In this document: piece by piece, positions 8,738 through 16,219 of the stretch
How positions within the stretch are numbered: position 1 is the first letter of the stretch
Layout: each line of letters opens with the position of its first letter
Assembly (NCBI GenBank): GCA_034433515.1
Contig: DAOUAL010000038.1
Span: 1 to 64,000 of the forward strand
From: DAOTXS01 sp034433515
GTDB taxonomy: Bacteria > Chloroflexota > Anaerolineae > UBA4142
Length of the DNA stretch: 64,000 nt
Direction of reading: 5' to 3'
Translations under genes and position numbers: made by a program
The notes under the pieces: generated by a model
Told to the model about the DNA's origin: nothing
What the model saw: only the letters and a program-made list of their open reading frames with translations
Databases searched by the model: none

Positions 8738-8781
8738 CGTTCACCCTAACTCGGACGAGCCGAAACAACACCGGCATTGAT

Positions 8782-8821
8782 CCACGAAGGACACAAAGAT
8801 TTCTCTGTTCTTCCTTCGTGG
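8782..8821. repeat. CCACGAAGG/CCTTCGTGG hairpin
   Basis: Perfect 9-bp arms at 8782-8790 and 8813-8821 with an A/T-rich loop containing CACAAAGA and TCTCTGTTC. It lies upstream of the 8737 gene and resembles the CACAGAG hairpins elsewhere. Confidence 0.65.
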
Positions 8822-8896
8822 CTGAAAAAATCTTGGCTTGTTGTGCAACGATTTCATTGAATAGGTACTAAGAGCGCATTTGAATCATCAGAGAGC

Positions 8897-8924
8897 GTCG
8901 AGCAAATTTGAGAATTTGCCCGAC
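8897..8924 (-). terminator. Hairpin downstream of the 8951-9322 gene
   Basis: On the minus strand GTCGGGCAAATT pairs with AATTTGCTCGAC around a tiny loop. There is no clear U-run, so terminator function is only suggested by its position just past a stop codon. Confidence 0.4.
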
Positions 8925-8950
8925 AAAAATCAGGACATTTGTTGATTTTT

Positions 8951-9322
8951 TCAAATGCCCTCGAACGGAATGCCATCATCCCGCTCACTGACATTGCCAA
9001 AAAGACGTACGGGCTGACGCACCCACAAGTTCAGAACATCTACACCGTCAATCGTTTCCAAGCGCGCACCAATGATTTCCACTTGCCGGCGCAGCCCATC
9101 CGATTGTTTGTAATCGAGCATAATCGGACGTGCCGAACGCCACGCGCGCAGACAACGTTCTATCAACTTTTTACCGTTGAACGAACGTACCTGACACGCC
9201 GCCGTGAGATACGCCGATTTGCCTTCCAAGATAGACATAGACCACGGCTCGATGACGATGTTAAAGTCCGGCGTCGGACCTTCGACAATGGTGATCGTTT
9301 CGGGTTCAAATGATTCAGACAC
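8951..9322 (-). CDS. Uncharacterised 123-aa protein
   Basis: A small soluble protein starting at GTG 9322, preceded by AAGGATGATCT. It contains alternating beta-like segments (FNIVIEPWSMSILEGKSAY, RPIMLDYKQSD, LNLWVRQPVRLFG) and no recognisable motif. It is not membrane bound. It is followed in the same direction by nothing close (200-base gap to the oxidoreductase) and preceded by the LiaF-like gene 46 bases away, so the two may be cotranscribed. Confidence 0.65.
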   Translation of the reverse strand: MSESFEPETITIVEGPTPDFNIVIEPWSMSILEGKSAYLTAACQVRSFNGKKLIERCLRAWRSARPIMLDYKQSDGLRRQVEIIGARLETIDGVDVLNLWVRQPVRLFGNVSERDDGIPFEGI

Positions 9323-9368
9323 AGATCATCCTTCTTCCAGCAATTTCCTTGAACCAAATCACGCTTAA

Positions 9369-9929
9369 CTAACCCGCTCGCACGACTTTGACTTCTCCCA
9401 AGCCCACACTGGCTTCGAGATCAAGTTTGCGTTCCGCGCTTGCATACTCCGGCGATTGAAAATCGAGATGGGGGGCAATGCCGTCCGCGTGTTCCTGAAA
9501 CACATGCACATCGCCCAAGCCGGCGCTCGCCTTGACACGCACCGCCACATCGCGCGGGACGATCACGGTAAGATCGCCAAACCCCATCGAAGCGTGAACC
9601 GAATTCTGGCCGGCTGGAATGGTCGCGCGGGTCAAATCCAAATCGAAATCGCCAAAGCCGTGCGAAAAAACTTCCCGGCGAATCTCTTTGCCGGTGAGGT
9701 CGGGACGATAATCACCAAAGCCGTAGAGAGAGGCATTGACATAGGCGGCAGGAAATGGTGTGGGTTGGAACGCTCGCCATACCAACCAGCCGCCAAAACA
9801 AATCAATATCAATGCCCAGACCATACTCCAGTTGAACGCGAACAATCCCAAATTGCCGGCAAGCAACAGCACTCCCAACACAATAAAAACAATCGCGATG
9901 AATAGTTCCACCGAATTCAAGCGCGACAT
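9369..9929 (-). CDS. LiaF-like membrane protein
   Basis: 186 aa. Two N-terminal helices (LFIAIVFIVLGVLLLAGNLG and WALILICFGGWLVW) form a DUF5668-type hairpin. A C-terminal beta-helix-like domain follows with repeated GFGD/GLGD turns (YGFGDYRPDL, HGFGDFDLDL, MGFGDLTVIV, AGLGDVHVF, VGLGEVKVV), the hallmark of the LiaF/YvqF cell-wall-stress family. In Firmicutes such proteins modulate a two-component system, but no LiaRS pair is adjacent, so the role here is membrane-associated sensing at most. Confidence 0.85.
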   Translation of the reverse strand: MSRLNSVELFIAIVFIVLGVLLLAGNLGLFAFNWSMVWALILICFGGWLVWRAFQPTPFPAAYVNASLYGFGDYRPDLTGKEIRREVFSHGFGDFDLDLTRATIPAGQNSVHASMGFGDLTVIVPRDVAVRVKASAGLGDVHVFQEHADGIAPHLDFQSPEYASAERKLDLEASVGLGEVKVVRAG

Positions 9930-9944
9930 TGCACCCTCCCTGAC

Positions 9945-10439
9945 TCAGCGATTCAATTCCTTGAGCAATTCCTGTTCACGCGCATGTCCCATCTGCGCGA
10001 TGTGTTCCAAGGTATGATGATAGCAATGCATGGCTACCCAATCCAAGGAGATTTTGCCGTACGCCGAATGCAACCCGTAATTGCGCCACGCCTTGGCGGG
10101 TGCATTTTTCAGCAGCCGCACCAATTTGCGGCGCATCGCTCGAAAATCGGCGATAATTTTCTTCAAAGGTTCAGCGGGGGAATAGGGATGAGTGCGCCAA
10201 TATTCCTCTTGATCGAAATTGGCAAAGGTGGGTTGGGTTTCTTTGAGGAGACGTTCCGCGCGCACCACAAACGCCCATTGTTCGGTATCGCGCATATGCG
10301 CGGCAACCTGGTGAATGCTCCAATCGGTCGGCGATGGCTTGGCATTCAACTCGTCCGTAGAGAGTGGCGACAGATAGGTAAGGTACTCTGCCCCACTTTG
10401 CTCCAACCGTTTCACGAGCCATTGACGTTGACGATTCAT
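9945..10439 (-). CDS. DinB-family protein
   Basis: 164 aa, DinB/YfiT four-helix fold. Metal-binding histidines are visible in DWSIHQVAAHMRDTE and in CYHHTLEHIAQM near the C-terminus, the usual three-His arrangement. Members include thiol-dependent (bacillithiol/mycothiol) transferases and proteins of unknown role. A ribosome-binding site (AAGGAGGATGCG) precedes the ATG, and a TTGCAT-17-TATAAT promoter lies at 10485-10513. Confidence 0.87.
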   Translation of the reverse strand: MNRQRQWLVKRLEQSGAEYLTYLSPLSTDELNAKPSPTDWSIHQVAAHMRDTEQWAFVVRAERLLKETQPTFANFDQEEYWRTHPYSPAEPLKKIIADFRAMRRKLVRLLKNAPAKAWRNYGLHSAYGKISLDWVAMHCYHHTLEHIAQMGHAREQELLKELNR

Positions 10440-10484
10440 CGCATCCTCCTTGGAACATTGGTTCTGCCGCGTTCCAGTGGCGTT

Positions 10485-10513
10485 ATTATAACCGTACTAT
10501 TCAAACGATGCAA
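10485..10513 (-). promoter_or_regulatory. Promoter of the DinB gene
   Basis: Minus strand: -35 TTGCAT at 10508-10513, 17-base spacer, -10 TATAAT at 10485-10490. It lies 46 bases upstream of the ATG at 10439. Confidence 0.7.
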
Positions 10514-10517
10514 ACCG

Positions 10518-11492
10518 CTAGGGCGCACGAGTTGGAATTGTGTTCAACGATGGGACAAGTGTAAACAGCGCGCCGTTCCAACGATAAATCGCGCGCTCGC
10601 TCTGCCGGTCCAGTTCTTGATCCGTGTTTGCCGCGCCGTTCGCATCGCGCGCGTACTCGATGCGCGTCCGATCCACGATGATCTCGTCCACCCCATCGGC
10701 GTCCAGATCAGCCAACTCGACGCGCGCTTCGCTGCTATAGTACGTGCTTTGGTTCAACGCGCTCGTGTTGTCTTCCGCAATGGGCACTGACCACACCGCC
10801 ACAAAACTAGAGCCATCCCAACGATACAAAAACGCCGCCGAGGTCGAAATGCCAAAAGCCATCGTAGTGGTTGTGATCAGCAATTCATCGCGCCCATCAT
10901 GATCGAAATCAGTGGTAGTTTCCAAGGTAACTTGATATACTTGCGGCGGAAAAATCGGAAAGAGAAAGGCGCGTTGTGCAACGTCTAGTTTGCCGGCACG
11001 GCGTTGAAAAATCGCCAAGAATGAACCCAGGGGGGCGTAACGTTTGGCTTGCTCGTCGGTCAGAGCGGGCGCATCGTTCGCAATAATCGCGGCGAGTTCC
11101 GGCAACTGCTCTTGTGTGAATTGCCCCTCCATTGCCGAAGTGATCCACATTGACCAGCGGGCATCCTCGTTCACCCGAAACGCATCGCCGTCGGGCGTGA
11201 ACTTGAAATCCGGAAAGAGCGCACCCAGCAACGCGCGATCGGGAACATTATCGAATTGACGCGGACGCGGTGAAGCAGGCGGCTGGGGAGAAATGCTAGA
11301 TGGGGGCGATGGAGAAGGCAGGGTGCGTGAAAGAGGCGTGGAGGTCTGGATTGGACTGGGCAAGGGTGCAGCAAAGGGTACCAATGCTCGTGTGGGGCTG
11401 GCAGTTGGCGTAGGTGGCACAATCGGAGTTGCACACGCAGCGAGAACCCATAGCAGTATCAAGCCGCTCGCCGCGCGTCTCATTGGATTCAC
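10518..11492 (-). CDS. Lipoprotein with Pro/Thr/Ser linker and FG-GAP-like repeats
   Basis: 324 aa. N-terminal signal ending in lipobox LAAC (Cys about 20), then a roughly 70-residue Pro/Ser/Thr-rich linker. The globular part has acidic DxDxDG-like turns (TTDFDHDGRDELLI and DLDADGVDEIIV) of the FG-GAP/VCBS calcium-binding type. It is expected to be anchored outside the membrane. Its function is unknown. It is the last gene of the minus-strand run that includes the ferredoxin, 8 bases apart. Confidence 0.8.
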   Translation of the reverse strand: MNPMRRAASGLILLWVLAACATPIVPPTPTASPTRALVPFAAPLPSPIQTSTPLSRTLPSPSPPSSISPQPPASPRPRQFDNVPDRALLGALFPDFKFTPDGDAFRVNEDARWSMWITSAMEGQFTQEQLPELAAIIANDAPALTDEQAKRYAPLGSFLAIFQRRAGKLDVAQRAFLFPIFPPQVYQVTLETTTDFDHDGRDELLITTTTMAFGISTSAAFLYRWDGSSFVAVWSVPIAEDNTSALNQSTYYSSEARVELADLDADGVDEIIVDRTRIEYARDANGAANTDQELDRQSERAIYRWNGALFTLVPSLNTIPTRAP

Positions 11493-11499
11493 TTGAACC

Positions 11500-11757
11500 T
11501 CAAGCGTTTCCTACTTTTTTCTTGAAATAATCCGCATTCTTGGCAATATATGATTGCCATTGTGGCGGCACTTGGTCCATTGGAAAAATTGCGCTCACCG
11601 GACATTCGGGCGCGCAAACACCACAATCAATACACTCGTCCGGTTGAATGTACAACATTTCATCGCTATCTGTGCCGTGAATGCAGTCCACCGGACACAC
11701 GGCAACACACGATTTATCCTTGACGCCGATACAAGGTTCAGCGATCACGTATGCCAT
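11500..11757 (-). CDS. fdxA: Ferredoxin with two clusters (7Fe/8Fe type)
   Basis: 85 aa. The N-terminal cluster motif EPCIGVKDKSCVAVCPVDC has a C-x7-C-x3-CP spacing as in seven-iron ferredoxins. The second motif CIDCGVCAPECP is a classical 4Fe-4S binder. The C-terminal extension (DQVPPQWQSYIAKNADYF) is also typical of FdxA-type proteins. It is a soluble electron carrier. Ribosome-binding site AGGTAGGATGGC overlaps the start region. Confidence 0.9.
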   Translation of the reverse strand: MAYVIAEPCIGVKDKSCVAVCPVDCIHGTDSDEMLYIQPDECIDCGVCAPECPVSAIFPMDQVPPQWQSYIAKNADYFKKKVGNA

Positions 11758-11784
11758 CCTACCTCCAAGTTATGGTTTTCGATT

Positions 11785-11955
11785 TCAGTGCAAACGCCAC
11801 ACCGGGAGAAACGCACCAAAGAACGCAACAATGGCAACCACGCCAATCAACACGAATGCATCACGCGGCGATAGGTTGAGCCAAAACGCCACCCCGATGG
11901 CGCCAACCATGGCGAGCAGCCACACACCGAACGCACCTAGTCTCGTTGCTTTCAT
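11785..11955 (-). CDS. 56-aa two-helix membrane protein coupled to DUF309
   Basis: Short frame: MKATRLGAFGVWLLAMVGAI starts the first hydrophobic helix; WLNLSPRD is the turn; AFVLIGVVAIVAFFGAFLPV is the second helix; the tail is VWRLH. The ATG at 11955-11953 overlaps the TGA of the DUF309 gene (ATGA), which is strong evidence of translational coupling. The family is unknown. It is shorter than 60 residues and easy to miss. Confidence 0.72.
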   Translation of the reverse strand: MKATRLGAFGVWLLAMVGAIGVAFWLNLSPRDAFVLIGVVAIVAFFGAFLPVWRLH

Positions 11956-12335
11956 CGCGATCCTGAATCGGAATGCACGCGAGGTAATTGCGTGACATCC
12001 ATCTCGCCAATCCGTTCTGCGCCCAATGCCATGACTTGCTCCAACACCTGCGATGATTCTTCAAGCAATCGTTGGACATCAACGCCAAGGCAGCGCGGAG
12101 CATAAGGTTGGAGATAATGGATGCCGCGCGTCAACACCTTGACCGTCCCGACGTAATGGCGGCGCGTCAAATGATAAAAACCAACGCCGATCTGCAAGAT
12201 GCCTTTATAAAAATTGCGGAGCGATTCATTCGGCTCGGCACGCCAAATCGCTTCCAAAGTCTCGTGCTGCTGCCAATACTCGCTGCGATTGAATTGCTCC
12301 AAGGCGTGAATCAAAGGGGACGAAACATTATTCAA
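11952..12335 (-). CDS. DUF309-domain protein
   Basis: 127 aa. The DUF309 signature is visible: FNRSEYWQQHETLEAIWR, then LRNFYKGILQIGVGFYHL and GTVKVLTRGIHYLQPY. The family is helical and of unknown biochemical role, often found in Chloroflexota and Cyanobacteria. The start is a TTG at 12335. A consensus-like promoter (TTGACA-17-TAAAAT) predicts a transcript start about three bases before it, so the message is nearly leaderless. Confidence 0.85.
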   Translation of the reverse strand: MNNVSSPLIHALEQFNRSEYWQQHETLEAIWRAEPNESLRNFYKGILQIGVGFYHLTRRHYVGTVKVLTRGIHYLQPYAPRCLGVDVQRLLEESSQVLEQVMALGAERIGEMDVTQLPRVHSDSGSR

Positions 12336-12344
12336 AGTGCAAGC

Positions 12345-12373
12345 ATTTTACTCTTTCGTCTGGTGTGTGTCAA
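12345..12373 (-). promoter_or_regulatory. Promoter of the DUF309/small membrane protein operon
   Basis: Minus strand: -35 TTGACA at 12368-12373, 17-base spacer, -10 TAAAAT at 12345-12350. Transcription would start near 12338, next to the TTG start codon. Confidence 0.75.
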
Positions 12374-12380
12374 CAATTCT

Positions 12381-12409
12381 TTGCGTTGAGTTATCAAAGT
12401 GCATATAAT
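12381..12409 (+). promoter_or_regulatory. Leaderless promoter of the first glycosyltransferase gene
   Basis: -35 TTGCGT at 12381-12386, 17-base spacer, -10 TATAAT at 12404-12409. The ATG begins at 12416, seven bases after the -10, so transcript and coding sequence should start together. Its -35 lies only 7 bases from the divergent minus-strand -35. Confidence 0.75.
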
Positions 12410-12415
12410 AACTTT

Positions 12416-13522
12416 ATGCGTGTTGTGATATTGAGTAAGGCGTGTATTGTTGGACAATATCAAACCAAACTCGAAGAGATTGCCAAACACCCGGCGCTGC
12501 AACTCACCGCCGTTGTGCCGCCCTTTTGGCGCGATGAGCGAGGCATTCTTTTACTCGAGCGGGCGTACACGCGCGGCTATACTTTGCGCATCGAACCGAT
12601 GCGGTTCAATGGCCAATTCCATCTGCACTATTATCCCACGTTTGATCGCATCGTCCAAGAGATTCGTCCGGACATTGTGCACATTGACGAAGAGCCGTAC
12701 AATCTGGCAACGTTTCTGGCGATGCGTGCGGCACGCCGAGCGCGCGCCAAAACCCTTTTCTTTACATGGCAAAATCTTTTGCGTCGCTATCCACCTCCCT
12801 TTGGATGGATGGAAGCGTACGTTCTGCGTCACGCCGATTATGCGATTGCCGGTAGCACTCAAGCCAAAGCCGTGCTGCACGCCAAAAAATATCGGGGGCG
12901 CATTCGAATCATTCCGCAATTTGGGGTTGACCCAGATGTTTTCCGTCCTGCCGATCAACCCCCTCATCGCCACCCAACCTTTCGCATTGGCTTTGTGGGG
13001 CGTCTCGTCGAAGAAAAGGGCTGCGCTCTTTTGTTGGATGCGGTGGCACGTTTGGAAAGCGATTGGGAATTACACTTGTTGGGAAGCGGCCCCGAGCGAA
13101 TCAACTTGGAGGCACACGCCCGTCAACTGCACATTGCGTCGCGTGTGTATTTTCACATCCCCCTCCCTTCAACCAAGATGCCGGCGTTCTATCACCAACT
13201 CGATGTGCTCGTGCTGCCTTCGTTGACCCGCTCCAATTGGAAGGAGCAATTTGGGCGGGTGTTGATCGAAGCGATGGCATGCCAAGTGCCGGTGATCGGC
13301 TCCAGTTGCGGCGAGATTCCCAACGTGATTGGCGATGCTGGGCTAGTCTTTCCCGAAGGCGATATTGGTGTTTTACACGAGCAACTGGTACTGTTGCGCG
13401 ATCATCCTGCCTTCCGGGTGGAACTGGGCAGGCGAGGGCGTGAACGCGTCCTCGAACGATTTACGCAGGCGCGCATCGCGCAGGAAACGGTAGCGGTATA
13501 TGGCGAGATGCTTGGTCAATGA
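12416..13522 (+). CDS. Glycosyltransferase family 4
   Basis: 368 aa GT-B fold. The N-terminal half has DIVHIDEEPYNLATF; the C-terminal nucleotide-sugar domain has IGFVGRLVEEKG, the LLGSGPER turn, and the EX7E-like segment EQFGRVLIEAMACQVPVIGSS. These mark a retaining GT4 enzyme that transfers a sugar from a nucleotide donor to a lipid-linked acceptor. The ATG at 12416 is preferred over the longer frame because the TATAAT box overlaps the upstream codons. It starts an exopolysaccharide cluster with the next two genes. Confidence 0.9.
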   Translation: MRVVILSKACIVGQYQTKLEEIAKHPALQLTAVVPPFWRDERGILLLERAYTRGYTLRIEPMRFNGQFHLHYYPTFDRIVQEIRPDIVHIDEEPYNLATFLAMRAARRARAKTLFFTWQNLLRRYPPPFGWMEAYVLRHADYAIAGSTQAKAVLHAKKYRGRIRIIPQFGVDPDVFRPADQPPHRHPTFRIGFVGRLVEEKGCALLLDAVARLESDWELHLLGSGPERINLEAHARQLHIASRVYFHIPLPSTKMPAFYHQLDVLVLPSLTRSNWKEQFGRVLIEAMACQVPVIGSSCGEIPNVIGDAGLVFPEGDIGVLHEQLVLLRDHPAFRVELGRRGRERVLERFTQARIAQETVAVYGEMLGQ

Positions 13523-13529
13523 CCTTTGG

Positions 13530-13558
13530 TTTGTCTCGCTTTTTCAGTGTGGTATAAT
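13530..13558 (+). promoter_or_regulatory. Leaderless promoter of the second glycosyltransferase gene
   Basis: -35 TTGTCT near 13531-13536, about 16-base spacer, -10 TATAAT at 13553-13558. The in-frame GTG at 13565 is seven bases downstream, again consistent with a leaderless transcript. Confidence 0.65.
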
Positions 13559-13564
13559 AAGAGT

Positions 13565-14740
13565 GTGACAACCAGCGTTCACCACATTGGCCTCAACGCC
13601 CATCTCCTCAACTTGGCTGGGAACTATCGCAGTGCAGGGATCAACTGGTACATCTATCACCTGTTACAAAACCTAGCACCTTCGTCCGATCTCACATTCA
13701 CCGTGTTCCTCAGCGAGCCGCGTGCGCGCGATCATTTCAAACATCTGGCGATCGCGTCATCGCGCTTGCCAACCCATAAACCCAGCGTGCGAATCTTTTG
13801 GGAACAATGCGTTCAACCGATCGCTTTACACCAAGAGAAAATCGAATTGTTGCACGCGCTTGCCTTTGCCGGTCCGGTCGCCAGTTCGATTCCTTGGCTC
13901 GCCACGGTGTACGATCTGAGTTTTGTGCGCTATCCCCAATCGTTTCATCGCGTCAATCGAATCTATTTGACGTGGGCGGTGCGCCACGCTGTTCGGTACG
14001 CACGTCGCCTCATTGCGATCTCGGCAAGCACTCGGCGCGATTTAATCGAACTCTTTGGCGCATCCCCCGATCGTGTTGTGGTGATATATTGTGGGGTTGA
14101 CCCGGCATTCACGCCCACGCGCAATGAACCCGCCATCGCTGAATTGCGCACGCGGTACAACTTGCCGGCAAAAATGATTTTGCACGTTGGCACCATCGAG
14201 CCGCGCAAGAATTTGGTCCGTTTGATTCATGCATTTGCGCACGCCAAGCACGCGGCGCACTTGCCTCATCAACTTGTGTTGGTCGGTGCACGCGGTTGGA
14301 AGTATGCCGAGGTGGACGCCGCCATCGAACACGCCGGCGTGGTCAACGAGGTGCGATTGGTCGGCTATGTTCCGCAAGACGAATTACCATTGTGGTACCA
14401 CGCCGCCGAATTATTTGTTTATCCATCTCTGTACGAGGGCTTTGGGTTGCCGCCCTTGGATGCGATGGCAAGCGGCGTGCCGATGATTACCTCGAACGCG
14501 GCGTCTTTACCCGAAGTGACCGGCGACGCCGCGTTGCAAATCGAACCCACTGACGTTGCCGCCCTGACCGATGCCATCGTCCGCGTCCTCACCGAACCGA
14601 ATCTGCGCGCGCAAATGATCGAGCGCGGGATGCGCCAAGCCCAAAAGTTTTCTTGGGCACACGCCGGGCAAGAAACAATGACCTTGTATCGTACGGTCTT
14701 GAGTGAAACCCAACAAGGAGCAGTCCGTGTTGCTGCGTAG
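13565..14740 (+). CDS. Glycosyltransferase family 4 (mannosyltransferase-like)
   Basis: 391 aa GT-B fold. Key segments: AGINWYIYHLL near the N-terminus, VYDLSFVRYP, the ISASTRRDLIELFG loop, donor-site ILHVGTIEPRKNLVRLIHAF, and the C-terminal EGFGLPPLDAMASGVPMITS with the EX7E motif. This pattern is typical of mannosyl-/rhamnosyltransferases of polysaccharide clusters. The open frame extends 13 codons upstream, but the promoter overlaps them, so GTG 13565 is chosen. The end overlaps the next gene by 14 bases. Confidence 0.9.
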   Translation: MTTSVHHIGLNAHLLNLAGNYRSAGINWYIYHLLQNLAPSSDLTFTVFLSEPRARDHFKHLAIASSRLPTHKPSVRIFWEQCVQPIALHQEKIELLHALAFAGPVASSIPWLATVYDLSFVRYPQSFHRVNRIYLTWAVRHAVRYARRLIAISASTRRDLIELFGASPDRVVVIYCGVDPAFTPTRNEPAIAELRTRYNLPAKMILHVGTIEPRKNLVRLIHAFAHAKHAAHLPHQLVLVGARGWKYAEVDAAIEHAGVVNEVRLVGYVPQDELPLWYHAAELFVYPSLYEGFGLPPLDAMASGVPMITSNAASLPEVTGDAALQIEPTDVAALTDAIVRVLTEPNLRAQMIERGMRQAQKFSWAHAGQETMTLYRTVLSETQQGAVRVAA

Positions 14741-16154
14741 CCGCAAAGGGCTAGTCATTCAAATCATCCTTGATGCAATTCTCATCAACATTGCGGTTGC
14801 CACTGCGTGGTACATTCGGTATGAACTGGAATTGACGCCGCCGTTGGGCGAAGGATTTTTCTATCAACCGTACAGCGCGTACTTGCCTCTTGCCGGCGCG
14901 CTCACCCTGCTGTCCATCGTCATCTTTCGCTTGGAAGGATTGTACGCCCTCACGCGTGGTCAATCGTATCTGGATGAGATTTACACCATCCTCAATGGAA
15001 GCACCACCGCCATGCTCATCGTGATGGCATTTACTTTCTTTTTGCGTCCTCTGGTGTACTCCCGTTCGATGTACGTGTACTCGGCATTGCTCATCATTCT
15101 CTTGTTGTGTGTGGAGCGCGGTATCGCGCGGCAAATCTGGGCACGCTTGCGCAAGCGCGGCATTGGGGTGGATCATGTGTTGATCGTGGGCGCCGGCGAA
15201 GTGGGGCGCGCCCTGATGCGCAACATTGTGGCGCGCGCCGATCTGGCGTACCAAGTGGAAGGGTTTGTGGACGATCATCCTGAACGCGGCAGTGCCGATC
15301 TAGGACGGATCAAGGCATTGGGCAGTACCGAAAACTTGCCGCGCTTGCTCAAAGAATTACCGATTGATGAAGTCATCATCGCGTTGCCCTGGACGGCGCG
15401 CGACAAGATTATTCAAATTATGAATCTGTGCCAACGTGCCGGCGTCATCACCAAAATCGTTCCCGATCTTTTTCAACTCTCGCTCAGCCGCGTGGCGATT
15501 GACGATGTCGGCGGCATCCCCCTCATCGGGATTCGCGAAACCAAAATGAGTTTGTTCGATTCCATCATCAAGCGCATGATTGATCTGATTGGCACGCTCA
15601 TTTTGGGAATTGTCTTTGCCCCGGTGATGCTGCTCATTGCTCTGTTCATCCGGCTCGATTCGCCGGGACCCATCATCTTTGCGCAAGCGCGCGTGGGACG
15701 GGGCGGACGCGATTTTGTGGCGTACAAATTCCGTTCGATGTACGTGGGCGCAGAAGAAGAGCAACAAAAGTTGAATGACTTGAATGAAGCCATTGGACCC
15801 AAGTTCAAAATCCGCAACGATCCCCGTCGCACGCGGGTGGGGCGTTGGTTGCGGCGCACCAGTTTGGATGAACTGCCCCAACTTTGGAATGTCTTGCGCG
15901 GCGAAATGAGTTTGGTCGGTCCGCGCCCCGCGATGCGTAACGAGGTAATGCAATACAAAGAATGGCATCTGCGTCGCTTGGACGTTGCCCCAGGCATCAC
16001 CGGTTTGTCTCAGGTCAGTGGACGGAGCGATCTTACGTTTGACGAGCAAGCCATGCTGGACATTTACTATGTCGAGAACTGGTCACCTTGGATGGATATT
16101 TGGATTCTACTGCGCACCGTGCCAGCAGTCTTGTTTGGACGCGGAGCGTATTGA
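14727..16154 (+). CDS. Undecaprenyl-phosphate sugar phosphotransferase (WbaP/EpsE-like)
   Basis: 475 aa polyprenyl glycosylphosphotransferase. Four to five N-terminal helices are followed by a CoA-binding-like Rossmann segment (VLIVGAGEVGRALMRNI), another helix (LIGTLILGIVFAPVMLLIAL) and the catalytic domain: FAQARVGRGGRDFVAYKFRSM, RVGRWLRRTSLDELPQLWNV, and GPRPAMRNEV. It attaches the first sugar phosphate to undecaprenyl phosphate, starting exopolysaccharide or O-unit synthesis. GTG 14727 is chosen because AAGGAG sits six bases upstream; it overlaps the preceding gene. Confidence 0.92.
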   Translation: MLLRSRKGLVIQIILDAILINIAVATAWYIRYELELTPPLGEGFFYQPYSAYLPLAGALTLLSIVIFRLEGLYALTRGQSYLDEIYTILNGSTTAMLIVMAFTFFLRPLVYSRSMYVYSALLIILLLCVERGIARQIWARLRKRGIGVDHVLIVGAGEVGRALMRNIVARADLAYQVEGFVDDHPERGSADLGRIKALGSTENLPRLLKELPIDEVIIALPWTARDKIIQIMNLCQRAGVITKIVPDLFQLSLSRVAIDDVGGIPLIGIRETKMSLFDSIIKRMIDLIGTLILGIVFAPVMLLIALFIRLDSPGPIIFAQARVGRGGRDFVAYKFRSMYVGAEEEQQKLNDLNEAIGPKFKIRNDPRRTRVGRWLRRTSLDELPQLWNVLRGEMSLVGPRPAMRNEVMQYKEWHLRRLDVAPGITGLSQVSGRSDLTFDEQAMLDIYYVENWSPWMDIWILLRTVPAVLFGRGAY

Positions 16155-16192
16155 GTGTAGAGTGCAGAGTATAGAGGGTAAAGAGTTGGGTT
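16152..16192. repeat. TAGAGTG low-complexity tract
   Basis: Imperfect reiteration TGTAGAGTGCAGAGTATAGAG between the sugar transferase and the phosphorylase gene. Same type as the tracts near 5560, 7640 and 42380. Confidence 0.6.
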
Positions 16193-16219
16193 GGCAAAAC
16201 CTTGAACCTAGGGAGACAA

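Noticed and set aside
8951..9322. Diol-dehydratase or microcompartment protein
   Set aside because: No supporting motif and no related neighbours; left as uncharacterised.
13565..16154. Exosortase-linked exopolysaccharide (EpsH-type) cluster
   Set aside because: The exosortase lies 43 kb away beside its own single substrate; no link to these glycosyltransferases is visible.
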